A stretch of DNA of 31,494 bases, taken from NCBI GenBank assembly GCA_964650405.1, contig CAZYTO010000022.1, positions 1 to 31,494 of the forward strand, read 5' to 3'. Positions 1 through 9,200 of the stretch are shown one piece after another. The notes beneath the pieces were generated by a model. That model did no database searches and was not told the DNA's origin. It was given only the letters and a program-made list of their open reading frames with translations. The position numbers and the translations under genes are program-made. This DNA comes from CAZYTO01 sp964650405 (lineage in GTDB: Bacteria; Acidobacteriota; Thermoanaerobaculia; Gp7-AA8). Within the stretch, counting starts at the first letter, position 1. Each line of letters opens with the position of its first letter.

Positions 1-547
1 GCCAGCGTCCCCGTGGTGCGATTGTCCGTGGTACGCGGCCGGCCCGGCGTCTGGTTGGGGATGCTCGGGGAGGTCCCGTGTGGGCTTCGGCCCTCGCTGG
101 CCTGGGGGGCAGGGCGCCGCCGGGCTTCGTGCGCTGATCGGCCGTCAGGACCTGCAGCGCCTTCGAGGCCGCCGTGAGGGCGTTCTTCTTCATGGCGCTC
201 TCGGCGGCCGTCTGCCCGTCGAGGATGGCCTGCGCGGCCGCCACGTTCGACGGATCCTTGATCAGCGCCTGGGCGACCTGCTGCATGCCGCCGTGGAGCT
301 GGTCGCGGTACTGCGCGTTCTGATCGCGCAGCGACTGGGCGATGGCCTTGAGCTGCGTGACCTGGTCGTCGGTGAGGTTGAGCTCCGACTTCAGGTGGCG
401 GAGGTGGCCGAAGAAGGCCATGCCCGGTCCGCCGCCCATCATGCCGTCGCGATGCATCATCGGGTGATCGGCGAACGCGAAGGGGACGTACGCCAGAAAC
501 GCCGCCAACGCCACCATTCCCGCGCCGATGAGGATCTTTCTCTTCAT
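1..547 (-). CDS. Spy/CpxP-like periplasmic protein, 3' end outside window
   Basis: The protein begins MKRKILIGAGMVALAAFLAY and has a Sec signal peptide of about 27 residues. A Met/Gly/His-rich stretch and a helical region with the motif LNLTDDQVTQLKAIAQSL follow, typical of the LTxxQ (Spy/CpxP) family. Members of that family bind unfolded periplasmic proteins or sense envelope stress and metals. The start is set by AGGAG about 7 nt upstream (near 554-558). No stop codon occurs before base 1. After LTADQRTK the reading becomes Pro/Arg-rich with many A-ending codons. A one-base insertion in the G6 run at 104-109 would restore strong G/C third positions (frame reading PQASEGRSPHGTSP), so a one-base deletion or sequencing error is likely there. 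The family call is fairly sure; the C-terminus as read is not reliable. Confidence 0.72.
   Translation of the reverse strand, partial: MKRKILIGAGMVALAAFLAYVPFAFADHPMMHRDGMMGGGPGMAFFGHLRHLKSELNLTDDQVTQLKAIAQSLRDQNAQYRDQLHGGMQQVAQALIKDPSNVAAAQAILDGQTAAESAMKKNALTAASKALQVLTADQRTKPGGALPPRPARAEAHTGPPRASPTRRRAGRVPRTIAPRGRW
104..109. other. Homopolymer G6, probable frameshift site
   Basis: Six G residues lie inside the Spy/CpxP-like gene. Beyond this run (toward base 1) the annotated frame loses its G/C third-position bias, while the frame reached by adding one base regains it. This fits a one-base deletion in the homopolymer, either an assembly/sequencing error or a slippage variant. Confidence 0.45.
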
Positions 548-616
548 GATCGAGGCTCCTTTTCTACCCGTCGTGAGGTACGCCGGCCGGGAGTAAACGT
601 TGAAGTCGCAACCTCT

Positions 617-622
617 ATAATC
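617..622 (+). promoter_or_regulatory. TATAAT -10 hexamer with very short leader
   Basis: A perfect TATAAT ends 11 nt before the ATG at 634, so a transcript starting about 7 nt downstream would have a leader of only a few bases. No Shine-Dalgarno sequence is evident. No good -35 lies at the proper distance; taaacg is at the expected place. Confidence 0.4.
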
Positions 623-633
623 GGCGGGATTCC

Positions 634-2037
634 ATGCGTTTCCGCTCGTTCATCCCTCTCGTGCTCGCTCTCGGCGGCGCGCCGTTCGCACTCGCCCAGG
701 CGCCGGCGCTGACCTGCCCGCCGTCGCCTACGGGCCGGCCCTGCGACACGGTCCACTATCACGTGGCCATGTATCACCCCGACACGCGCACGTTCACGGA
801 GATGCTGGGGGTTAATCAGTTCGCCTCCCAAAGCGCCTGCGAGCGCGCCCGGGATGCGGCCATCAAACGCAACGAAGACGTCGTGACGTTCCTCCGCCAG
901 AAGGACCAGCAATACCAGCCCGACCGCTTCGGGCCGTGCCACTGCGACCTGACGGCGGACAAGTCGAGCCCGAGCTACCTTTCGGACATCCAGCGGATCG
1001 GGCAGTTGCGCCTGGCCGAGGAGATCCGGCATCGCGTGCGGGAGCGGCTCCTCGATCGCAACGTGCCGAGCGACTCGGAACTGATGCGGGCGCTGAATCC
1101 GCCGCCTGCCTACACGCCGCTTCTGACCGGACCGAAGCTCGTCGCGCCGGCGCCGGTGGTGCCGGTTGCCGTGGCCAACGCGCCGAACGATCTGCGGATG
1201 ACGAAGGCCACCGAGTCGAATGCCGCGGCGACGGCATCGCTCGACCTGCCGCTGGTGGAGGTCAACGGGGTCGACGGGGCAGGCGCCGCGGGAGGGACCG
1301 CAGGGACCGCGGCGATGGTGCCGCCGGCGATCGTTCCGGTGCCTGCGCCGGCCCCCGCGCCCAGGGCGTTGCCGGAGGAGCGCGTCGCCTCGGAGGCGCC
1401 GGCAACGGCACCGGCAACGGCGCCAGCGCCGGTTTCGACTCCCGGACCGGCACCGGCGAACCCCGAACCGCAGCCGCAGGTCGCACCGCCCCAGGTTCCT
1501 CCGCCCGCTTCGCCGACGCCCGCTCCGCCAACGGTCGTTCCTGCCGAAGCGGCGCCCCAGCCGGCAGAAGAATCGGCCGAGGCATTCGTCGGGTATGAAG
1601 GTGAGCGGATCCAGAACGTGCTGAAGGCGAGCGGCGCGATCAGCGACGAGGCGATCCGCTCGAAGATCTTCGAGGCGTGCATGCAGCGCATCCAGTTGCT
1701 CTCGAACCTCCGTTCCCTCATCGCCGGATCGGGGGCGCGGAGCCGCTTCGCCGCCGCCGTCCGCGGAGTCAATACCGAGGCCGATCGCCTGGCCCTCGTG
1801 GCCAAGCTGTTCGGCAGCGACATGCCGAAGCATTGGGCGCCGGCGGATGCGAAGGACGTGATTCTCGACGCCAGGCCGGACGTGGAGAGCGATCCGGAGC
1901 GTGTGCTGCGCGACGCCGGCGGCCGCTGGTCGCCGCAGCAGAAACGGCGGGCGCTCTACGTCATCCTGGCCCGCACGCAGCCGACCGAAGAGCAGCAGTT
2001 GTGGCTTGGGAGTGTGATCGATGGATTCCTTCAATAG
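634..2037 (+). CDS. Secreted protein with Pro/Ala-rich linker, unknown function
   Basis: This 467-residue protein starts with a clear Sec signal peptide (MRFRSFIPLVLALGGAPFAL, cleavage near AQA). Residues of about 25-120 form a compact region with five Cys, including a CHC near residue 107. Residues of about 170-325 are a low-complexity Pro/Ala/Val linker, and the last 140 residues form a helical domain starting near AFVGYEGERIQNVLKASG. I recognise no named family. The layout (exported head, long flexible linker, C-terminal helical domain) suggests an envelope-spanning or surface protein. Its stop codon lies inside the next gene, which starts at 2021, so the two are probably translationally coupled. 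Confidence 0.7.
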   Translation: MRFRSFIPLVLALGGAPFALAQAPALTCPPSPTGRPCDTVHYHVAMYHPDTRTFTEMLGVNQFASQSACERARDAAIKRNEDVVTFLRQKDQQYQPDRFGPCHCDLTADKSSPSYLSDIQRIGQLRLAEEIRHRVRERLLDRNVPSDSELMRALNPPPAYTPLLTGPKLVAPAPVVPVAVANAPNDLRMTKATESNAAATASLDLPLVEVNGVDGAGAAGGTAGTAAMVPPAIVPVPAPAPAPRALPEERVASEAPATAPATAPAPVSTPGPAPANPEPQPQVAPPQVPPPASPTPAPPTVVPAEAAPQPAEESAEAFVGYEGERIQNVLKASGAISDEAIRSKIFEACMQRIQLLSNLRSLIAGSGARSRFAAAVRGVNTEADRLALVAKLFGSDMPKHWAPADAKDVILDARPDVESDPERVLRDAGGRWSPQQKRRALYVILARTQPTEEQQLWLGSVIDGFLQ

Positions 2038-3778
2038 CGCATCCGGAGTGCGCCGGCATCTCGGCCGCTCTCCGCTGATCGCCGTCGCTCTACTCGCGGC
2101 GTCGGTTGCGTGGGCGCAGAATGCGCCGGCGCCGGTGCCGCCTGCACCTGCGGCCACGCAGGCACCGGCCGCGCAGGCTACCCCTGCGCCGTCTGCCGCT
2201 CCGGTGACGCCGGCGGCGGACGAATTCGCGAAGGCGGTCTACTTCGGCAAGAAGTTCTTCGAGATGAACGACTATCCGAATTCCTACCAGCAGTTCGCGA
2301 AGGCGGACGCGCTGCAACCCGACCAGCCGGGTGTGCTGTACGACATGGCCATGCTGCTGGCGCGCTCCGGGCGGTATTCCGAAGCCCAGGGCAAGGTCGA
2401 CCGTTACAACCAACTCTTTCCGGGCGGCGCCGAGAAGCCGCTGGTGACCAAACTCCAGCTCGAACTGGAGTTCCAGCGCGAGCTGCAGAAGAAGCGGCAG
2501 GCCGACGCGGAATACGGAGAGCTCTTCACGCGCGGCCGCTTTCTCTACGTCAAAGGCGATCTGCCGGCGGCGCTGAAGCTCTTCCAGGACGCGGAGCTCA
2601 AGCGGCCGAACGACCCCGCTCCGGTCTTCAACGAGGGAATCCTCTTCGAGAAGCTGGGCGACTACGCGAAGGCGGAGGAGCGCTTCCGCCACTACGAAGA
2701 CTTCGTCAATGATCCCGATGAAAAGGCCGGCATCGATCAGCGCCTGCTGGTGATCGAGAGCGAGATGGACGACATGAAGACGAAGATCGTCTGTCCCTTC
2801 TGCGGGTTCCGCCTGATCATCGGCGCACTCTGGTGCCCGCACTGCTGGCACGGCGTCTACTTCACCTCGTCGGCGACGGCGAATACGCGGCCGTGCGGGG
2901 AAGGTGCGACCGCCACCCGCGCCACGTACTACTCCGACGACCGGTTCGCGCGGAACGAGAGCCTGCCCTGCCTCTGGAACGGCACGATGCTCGACGCGCT
3001 GCGCTACACGCCCGCGAGACAGCGTGCCATCCAGGATGCGCGCCGGGCGGAGGGGTGGACGTACAACGGCGAAGTCATCCAGGGCTGGAGCGACAAGCAG
3101 GGCAACCAGATCCGCTACGCGCAGGGCACGGACTATCTCGAGAAGATCGCTTCACCGAGCGGCGGCGAGATCCTGCAGTTCGCTGCGCATCGCAGCGACG
3201 CCGGCTGGCTCCTGGACCGCGAGGACGTCATCATCGACGGCCAGCAGTACACCTCTCACTACACCTTCGATGCGCAGAACCGCATCGCCGGCCAGACGGT
3301 GGATTACGTCAATGCCGCTGCGTGCGGCCACGTCATCTCTATGGCCGCCGACTATACGTACACCGGCGACGCGCTGACGTCGGTGAAGATCCACGGCGGC
3401 TACGACGGCTACGTCGTGGAGGGGACGCCGAAGGTGGACTGGCAGGTGGCGATCGCCTACACGTACGACCAGTCCGCCCGGATCTCGAAGGAAGATCTGG
3501 CCGTGACGTCGCTCAACAAGACGTACGGGAGCAAGCCCGTCGGCGCGGCCCGCGACGAGGTGTCCCTGCTCTACACGGGCATGCGCGTGAAACGCCCGCT
3601 GGAGAACGTCACGCGCGTCGGAGACCTCTGTGCGTTGTCGGGCACGACGACGGTTGGGAATCCGATCGACCTGCGGCCGTTCTACGCGCTCACGCCCGAC
3701 CTGGCCATGCTCGTGCCGTTCGGAGTGACCCGGGCCTCGGTCACGTTGACGTACCCGGACTCATTCAAGGTGCGCTGA
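2021..3778 (+). CDS. Secreted TPR protein with four-cysteine zinc knuckle and YD-like repeats
   Basis: This is a 585-residue protein. The ATG at 2021 overlaps the upstream gene by 17 nt and has GGGAG 8 nt before it; a GTG at 2048 is a weaker alternative. An N-terminal hydrophobic signal segment (residues of about 14-33) is followed by a Pro/Ala linker. TPR-like helices lie at about 68-245 (for example FEMNDYPNSYQQFAKADALQ). C258/C261 (CPFC) and C272/C275 (CPHC) form a compact zinc-ribbon-like pair. The C-terminal half has aromatic YD-like repeats (YTFDAQNRI, YTYTGDALTSV, YTYDQSARI) resembling RHS/YD beta-strand repeats. A zinc ribbon in an exported protein is uncommon. It probably works with the protein encoded just upstream; its function is unknown. 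Confidence 0.7.
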   Translation: MDSFNSASGVRRHLGRSPLIAVALLAASVAWAQNAPAPVPPAPAATQAPAAQATPAPSAAPVTPAADEFAKAVYFGKKFFEMNDYPNSYQQFAKADALQPDQPGVLYDMAMLLARSGRYSEAQGKVDRYNQLFPGGAEKPLVTKLQLELEFQRELQKKRQADAEYGELFTRGRFLYVKGDLPAALKLFQDAELKRPNDPAPVFNEGILFEKLGDYAKAEERFRHYEDFVNDPDEKAGIDQRLLVIESEMDDMKTKIVCPFCGFRLIIGALWCPHCWHGVYFTSSATANTRPCGEGATATRATYYSDDRFARNESLPCLWNGTMLDALRYTPARQRAIQDARRAEGWTYNGEVIQGWSDKQGNQIRYAQGTDYLEKIASPSGGEILQFAAHRSDAGWLLDREDVIIDGQQYTSHYTFDAQNRIAGQTVDYVNAAACGHVISMAADYTYTGDALTSVKIHGGYDGYVVEGTPKVDWQVAIAYTYDQSARISKEDLAVTSLNKTYGSKPVGAARDEVSLLYTGMRVKRPLENVTRVGDLCALSGTTTVGNPIDLRPFYALTPDLAMLVPFGVTRASVTLTYPDSFKVR

Positions 3779-3829
3779 CGAGGGCCGTTCTGGCCTTGCA
3801 CCCTAAAGTCGGTTCGGAGCCTGATCCCA

Positions 3830-3907
3830 AAGGCTGGAAGGCTGAAAGGCTGAAAGGGCCAGAGGGCAGCGCGGAGTTTCCTTCCAGCCTTTCAACCTTT
3901 CAGCCTT
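3830..3907. repeat. Inverted repeat with arms of tandem 8-mers (convergent intergenic)
   Basis: The left arm 3831-3858 contains GGCTGAAA-type units in tandem. The right arm 3880-3907 is its reverse complement at about 25 of 28 positions. The spacer is about 21 nt. It sits between convergent genes ending at 3778 and 3974 and could act as a bidirectional terminator or a REP-like element. Confidence 0.7.
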
Positions 3908-3973
3908 GCACCGAGACCGATGCTTCTGACTTCAGGTTCAAAAGGCGGTCGGTCTTTCGACGAAGCCGGGAGC

Positions 3974-4261
3974 CTAGTTGTGGGTGCTCTTCGCCTTCTC
4001 TTCGAGCTTCTCGCCGGCCTTTTTCAGCTTATCGCCCGCTTCCTTCGTCAGGGTCCCGGCGCCTTGTTTCAAGCCCTGCACAGTCTCCTTCGCGCCGTGG
4101 CTGATGCGCTGCCCCGCGTCACTCTGCTGAGCCTTCTTCGCAGCTTCGTCGATCTTGTGGCCGAGGGCCTGCGTATCCCGCTTCAGCTCCGTGGTGGACG
4201 GCTTCTGCGCGCAAGCGAGGATGACGGCCAGTGCCGCAATTGCCGCAATTTGCTTCATCAT
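3974..4261 (-). CDS. Small Lys/Glu-rich putative lipoprotein
   Basis: This 95-residue protein starts MMKQIAAIAALAVILACAQK. The hydrophobic segment ends in ILAC, an acceptable lipobox with the lipidated Cys at about residue 17. The rest is a charged amphipathic helix (for example LKRDTQALGHKIDEAAKKA and AGDKLKKAGEKLEEKAK) resembling YtxH-like or apolipoprotein-like small proteins. The frame extends upstream, but the Met pair at 4256-4261 places the signal peptide correctly. It is divergent from hsp33 (ATG at 4328). It is likely a membrane-attached envelope protein; its specific role is unknown. Confidence 0.65.
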   Translation of the reverse strand: MMKQIAAIAALAVILACAQKPSTTELKRDTQALGHKIDEAAKKAQQSDAGQRISHGAKETVQGLKQGAGTLTKEAGDKLKKAGEKLEEKAKSTHN

Positions 4262-4327
4262 GTAGAGAACCTGAGCAAGTCGCGCGCCGGGATGAGCTGG
4301 CGAGTCATTCCGGTTTACCACTGACTC

Positions 4328-5321
4328 ATGTACGACACCGAGCAAGACAGACTCATCCTCGGCATGGCGGGAGGGGGAGACTTCCGCATCATCGCCGCCC
4401 AGACCACCGACACGGTCGAGACCGCCCGAGAGATCCTCGACCTCGCACCGGTGGCTACCGACGCACTCGGCCGCGCCCTGACCGGCTCGCTGCTCCTGGC
4501 GCGCCTGCTCGACAAGAGCTTCCGCAACCAGTACGTCACGCTCCGTTTCCAGGGCAACGGTCCCCTCGGCGTGGTAATCGCCGAGGCCAATGTGACCGGC
4601 GGCGCGCGCGGGTGGGTGGAGAACCCGGTGCCGGTGGACGCCAGCCTGGACGTGCAGCGCGCCATCGGCGGCGGACTGCTAACGATCGTCCGCGGCACGC
4701 CGCCACTGGGACGGCCGTACACGTCGCAGGTGCCGCTCACCGGCAGCGGGATCGCCGAGGAGCTGACGCACTACCTCATGCGCTCGGAGCAGATCGCCTC
4801 CGCGGTGCTCCTCGGCGTCCTGAACAAGCGCGATGGCGTGGCCGCCGCCGNNNNNNNNNNCATTCCCCTTCGTGGCCGAACGCGTGCGGTCGGAGCAGAT
4901 CGCACCCGGGGGGCCCCCGGGGGTCCGGAACAAGCGCGATGGCTTGGCGGCCGCCGGCGGGATCCTCGTCCAGGCCTTTCCGCACGCCAGCGAAGAGGCA
5001 GTGACGAAGCTGGAGACGCGTATCAAGGAGGCGCCGCGCCTCTCGTTCCTCCTGGACCGCATGCCGATCGAGGAGGCCGTGGCCACGGTTTTCCATGGCC
5101 TCGACTACAAGCAGATCGACGCCAGCTTCAACGTGCCGGTGACGTACACCTGCTCCTGCTCCCGCCAACGGGCTCTCGCCCCGCTGGCGCTCTTCTCCGA
5201 CCAGGAGCTCGGCGAGATGATCCGCGACGGTGGAACGGAGGTGGCCTGCCAGTTCTGCGGCCGTAAGTATCACTTCGACGCCGATGACCTGCTGTCACTG
5301 AGTCCGAAGCACGAGGCGTGA
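4328..5321 (+). CDS. hslO: Hsp33 redox-regulated chaperone, interrupted by assembly gap
   Basis: Hsp33 is a cytoplasmic holdase activated by oxidation. The N-terminal part (RIIAAQTTDTVETAREI, then LTGSLLLARLLDK and FQGNGPLGVVIAEAN) is typical. The C-terminal zinc switch is present as CSC at 5151-5159 and CQFC at 5247-5258. The frame is broken at the 10-N gap (4851-4860): the first part reads in the frame of 4328, the second one base off. The 70 bp before the gap (4781-4850) recurs in degenerate form at 4887-4956. Joining base 4850 to 4957 removes 106 nt and restores a continuous 295-residue protein through AAAGGILVQAF, the normal family length. The gene is therefore very probably intact in the organism. 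The gene downstream is convergent. Confidence 0.9.
4851..4860. other. Scaffold gap (10 N) with duplicated flanks
   Basis: Ten N bases lie inside hsp33. Bases 4781-4850 and 4887-4956 align without indels at about 58 of 70 positions, so the two contig ends probably overlap and the gap size is artificial. Bases 4861-4956 look like a low-quality or strain-variant contig end. Confidence 0.85.
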
Positions 5322-5323
5322 GG

Positions 5324-5343
5324 TTCGCTGTTCGCTGTTCGCG
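5324..5343. repeat. Tandem heptamer TTCGCTG tract
   Basis: Two exact TTCGCTG units and a partial third (TTCGCGG) start 2 nt after the hsp33 stop codon, just before the dispersed palindrome at 5348-5380. Confidence 0.5.
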
Positions 5344-5347
5344 GGGC

Positions 5348-5380
5348 GGTGTAGGGCACGACTGCGTCGTGCCGAACCCC
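5348..5380 (-). repeat. Dispersed palindromic repeat, copy A
   Basis: The core hairpin is GGCACGAC-TGC-GTCGTGCC (5355-5373, perfect 8-bp arms). Read on the minus strand, the element (GGGGTTC, then GCACGACGCAG, TCGTGCC, TAC) matches 20480-20510 almost base for base, in the opposite orientation. Both copies lie between convergent genes, which suits a REP-like or bidirectional terminator role. Confidence 0.75.
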
Positions 5381-5392
5381 CGTGCCGGTGAT

Positions 5393-6073
5393 TCACGCCG
5401 GCGTGAGGTGCTCCAGAAACTGCTCTCCGCGCGCGGACAGCGCGACGGCCCGCGACCCTGGCTCGCGGCGGGCATAGCGCAGGCGGAACAGGCGCTCCAG
5501 GATCGCCGCCCCGAGCGCGCCCGCCAGGTGCGCGCGCCGCTCGCTCCAGTCGAGACAAGGCCGGCAGAGCGGCCGCCGCCGCGCGTGCAGCGACTCGAGA
5601 TCGATGCCGAAGGCCTTCGCCCACGTCTCGCCGCGGCTGGTGAGCGACAACTCTTCGTCCGAGCCGTCGAGCAGCTTCCGTTCGCGCAGGCGCGTGAGGA
5701 GACGCACACCGGCCTCGCCGGCGAGGTGGTCGTAACAGACCCGGGCGTGCCGCAGCGACTCGTCTTCCGGACCGACGCGAACCTTCGCATGCTTCCGCTC
5801 CGGCGCGAAGGCCATGAGCGTCTCCATGACCCGCGCCACGTCCGGCGTGGCGATGCGGTAGTAACGATGCCGTCCCTGCTTCTCGATGGCCAGGAGCCGC
5901 GCCTTCGTCAGCCGCGCCAGGTGACTGCTGGCGGTCGACGGCGTCACCCCCGCTTCGAGCGCCAGCTCCGTTGCCGTGAGCGCCCGCCCGTCCATCAACG
6001 CCGTGAGCATCGCGCCGCGCGACGCCTCGCCGAGGAGTGCCGCGATGATGGAGAGGTCAGGGGTGCCGGCCAT
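5393..6073 (-). CDS. ArsR-family winged-helix transcriptional regulator
   Basis: This 226-residue protein starts MAGTPDLSIIAALLGEASRG. An N-terminal ArsR-type winged helix (residues of about 5-90) contains TATELALEAGVTPSTASSHL as the recognition helix-turn-helix and RHRYYRIATPDVARV as the wing. The roughly 130-residue C-terminal region is longer than in minimal ArsR proteins and contains a second basic helical segment and CRPC. I chose the ATG at 6073 rather than 6118 because the domain begins right after it. A TATGAT hexamer lies 6 nt upstream, suggesting a leaderless transcript. The ligand is unknown. Confidence 0.8.
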   Translation of the reverse strand: MAGTPDLSIIAALLGEASRGAMLTALMDGRALTATELALEAGVTPSTASSHLARLTKARLLAIEKQGRHRYYRIATPDVARVMETLMAFAPERKHAKVRVGPEDESLRHARVCYDHLAGEAGVRLLTRLRERKLLDGSDEELSLTSRGETWAKAFGIDLESLHARRRPLCRPCLDWSERRAHLAGALGAAILERLFRLRYARREPGSRAVALSARGEQFLEHLTPA

Positions 6074-6079
6074 GGCCCG

Positions 6080-6085
6080 ATCATA
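6080..6085 (-). promoter_or_regulatory. TATGAT -10-like hexamer, probable leaderless start
   Basis: On the minus strand TATGAT ends 6 nt before the ATG at 6073, placing the expected transcription start at or next to the start codon. There is no Shine-Dalgarno sequence. Confidence 0.4.
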
Positions 6086-6210
6086 GCGGAAGCCCGCCGT
6101 GCATACTTCGACGGGCATCGAAACATGCCAAAAGGCGAATAAGCGATTAAGCGAATAACCGCATCCACCGGAGTAAACTCACCCGAACCGTAAACTGAGG
6201 AGATCGCGCT

Positions 6211-9200
6211 ATGTGGAAGGCCCTCCACGTCGTTGGACTTGTCCTCACTGCCGTTTCGCTCGAGGCGCAGGTTCCCACCATCGTCAAGGAAATCGGCGAG
6301 CTGGAGAACGTTCGTGACCCGAAGTGCTACGCGACCGCCAACCGGCTCGAGGACTTCATCTACGGCACACCGCTGGAGGCGGGTGCCCGCTTCGAAAAGA
6401 TCGCGTTGCAGAAGCGGCTGATCCGCGACGCATGGGTCAAGGCCACGGCCGCGGCTTCGCAGGCCGGCAGAGACAAGATCGACCCCGACACACTGCGGCC
6501 CATCCTGCAGGCGGTCGTCCCGTACCAGCAGACCGCGGACGGCAACTGGATCGTCCGTCCGAATGACGCCGGCAAGACCCTCATTACCGCGCGCGACAAG
6601 CGGCAGTACGGCAGCGTCGCCTATGCCTTGCGCGCCATTCTCTCCGTGCAGCAGGACGCCCTCGTCGACGGAACGAAGCTCCTGCCGCTCGACGATCCCG
6701 CCGTCGAGGCGTTCAAAGAATCCGTCGACCTCATCACCCTCGCTGCGCTGCAGCGCGCCGACCGGCAGACCCGCACGGCCAACCAGGAGCGCATCGCCGC
6801 ACCGGCGCTCTCCGCCGGGTGGATCGACGTCCTCCGCTCGACCGACGTCCACCCCGCACCGGTTCACGGGGCCGGCGGCGGGAGCAGCTTCGCCACCATC
6901 AAGACCATCGTCAAGGAGAAGCTCGACGCGTTCGATAAGTACAACGCTCTCGACTCGCAGGTGCTCAACCGGAACATCCAGGTTTACATGGCCCGGCACA
7001 TGTGGCCGGAAGATCCCGCCGAGGGGGAGAAATTCAGGTCGCAGTTCACCGAGACGATGATCGCCTGGACCGGCGACGTGATGCTCGACGCCGAAGGGCG
7101 CGCGAAGAAGGCGGGACATCCGTTCATCCGCGTCGAGGACGTCGATGCCGCCGTGCAGCACTTCGAGCCGCACGAGCTGAATCAATACGAAGACTGCATC
7201 TACTTTCCGCGCCTGCCGCACGACGAGCGGATCACCATCGAGGCCTACGACCTCGACGCCTTCCGCGATCCCGGCCTCCATTGGCGCTACCTCGACGCCG
7301 TGCTGAACGATCCGAAGTACAAGGGAACGCTGGAGCCCGATCCCTTCGCCGCGGAGCTGCTGACGGAGGGGGGAGCGCAGATGGGCACGCTCATCCTCCG
7401 CGTCGCCGGAACGTTCGCCGAGGCCGATGGCCGGGGACGGCTGAACGGCGGCGATCTCACGAAAGCGGTGCAGCGCATCCAGATCCTGCTCGACAAGCAC
7501 GCCTCGATGCCGCCGGTGAAGAAAGTCTCCACGAAGATCGCCTCGGCGCCGGCCGCAGCTCCGGCGTCGTCCGGCACGTACTTCACGAACGTCACCAAGG
7601 CGAGCGGCATCCAGTTCGAGCACCGCATGTCGGATTGGCTGTCCCGCTTCATCCGGAGCTACACCGTCAAGGACGGGAACACGGTCCGGCTGGCGGTGCC
7701 GCCGGCGTTCGGCGGCTCCGGCATCGCGGCCGAGGACATCGACGGGGACGGCAACATCGACGTGCTCATTCTCAGCGGCGCAGGAAATGCCCTCTACCTC
7801 AACGACGGGAAGGGGCACTTCACCGACGTCACGGAGAGCTCCGGTCTGAAATGGACGCGGCCGGACGGCACGCCGGGCGAGCCACGCCAGCCGATCATCG
7901 CCGACTTCGACAACGACGGGCTGCCGGACATCCTCATCACCTACGTCGATGACCAGCACCGGCTCTATCGGAACCTCGGGCACGCAAGATTCGAGGACGT
8001 GACCGATCGCAGCAATCTCGGCGGCAAGGGCCTCGTCGGCGGTCCCGCCACGGCCATCGACTTCGACAAGGACGGCCTGCTCGACCTCTACATCGGCTAC
8101 TTCGGCGACTACCTCCACGGCGAGCTGCCGACATTGGCGCGGCGCAACACGAACGCGCTGCCGGACAAGCTCTTTCGCAACAAGGGCAACTTCGTCTTCG
8201 AAGACGTCACCGCCGGCAGCGGCGTGGACAATCCCGGCTGGGCGCAGGCCATCGGGCATCTCGACTTCGACGGCGACGGATGGGAAGACCTGATCTGCGG
8301 CAACGACTTCGGCGCGAACGCCTGGTACCGCAACCTCGGGCGACCCGCAGGGTCTCACGAGCAAATTAAGTTCGAGGACGTTTCCGCGAAGATCGGCACG
8401 GACAAGCCCAGCTACACCATGGCCATCGGCATCACCGATCTCAATCGCGACGGGCATCCCGACGTCTACATCTCGAACATCGTGACGATGGACAAGGACG
8501 AGAAGTACGTGCTCCCGGACTCGCGCACGCGGATGAAGTTCAACCCGGCCAAGATGGCCAACATGCGCGTCGTGGAGGCGAACGATCTCTTCACCTCGGT
8601 GTCGCAGAATACGAAGCTCGTGTCCTACGAGCAGTCGAAGGCCGTCGGCCGCGGCTACAACTCCACCGGCTGGTCCTGGGGAGCGTATTTCTTCGACTTC
8701 GACAACGACGGCGATGACGATCTCTACGTCGTGAACGGCATGAACGAGTACGCCGTCTACTCGAGCGTGAACCCGTACCTCATGGACCCGTCCGGGAAGC
8801 CGAGCAGCGCGATCATGCCGGTGGCCCAAAAGGAAGCTCCGGTCTTCTTCGTCAACCGCGACGGAAAGCTGGTGGAGGAGTCGGAGAAGAGCGGCGCCAA
8901 CCCCCTGGGCAACTCCCGTAGCGTCGTGCAGTTCGACATGGACGGCGACGGCGACCTGGACATGGTCGTGAACAACTTCAACATGCCGGCCATCGTCTAC
9001 CGGAACAACGCGCCGGCGACGAATCACTGGATCAAGATCAAGCTGACCGGCGATCCGGCCAAAGGGGTGACCCGCGACGCCATCGGCGCGCAGATCTTCG
9101 TCGACACCGCGCATGAGAAGGGCCTCTGGCGCGAGGTCTTCAGCACGATCGGCTATCTCACGTCGAACCCGAAGGAACAGCACCTCGGGCTGGGTCACGA

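Noticed and set aside
544..2157. A 537-codon open frame on the minus strand
   Set aside because: It is antisense to the secreted Pro/Ala-rich protein, Arg-rich and without motifs. The forward gene has a signal peptide and sensible codon use.
4861..4956. A genuine tandem duplication within hsp33
   Set aside because: The second copy is separated by N bases, is degenerate mainly toward G/C runs, breaks the frame, and its removal restores a normal-length protein, so an assembly artefact is simpler.
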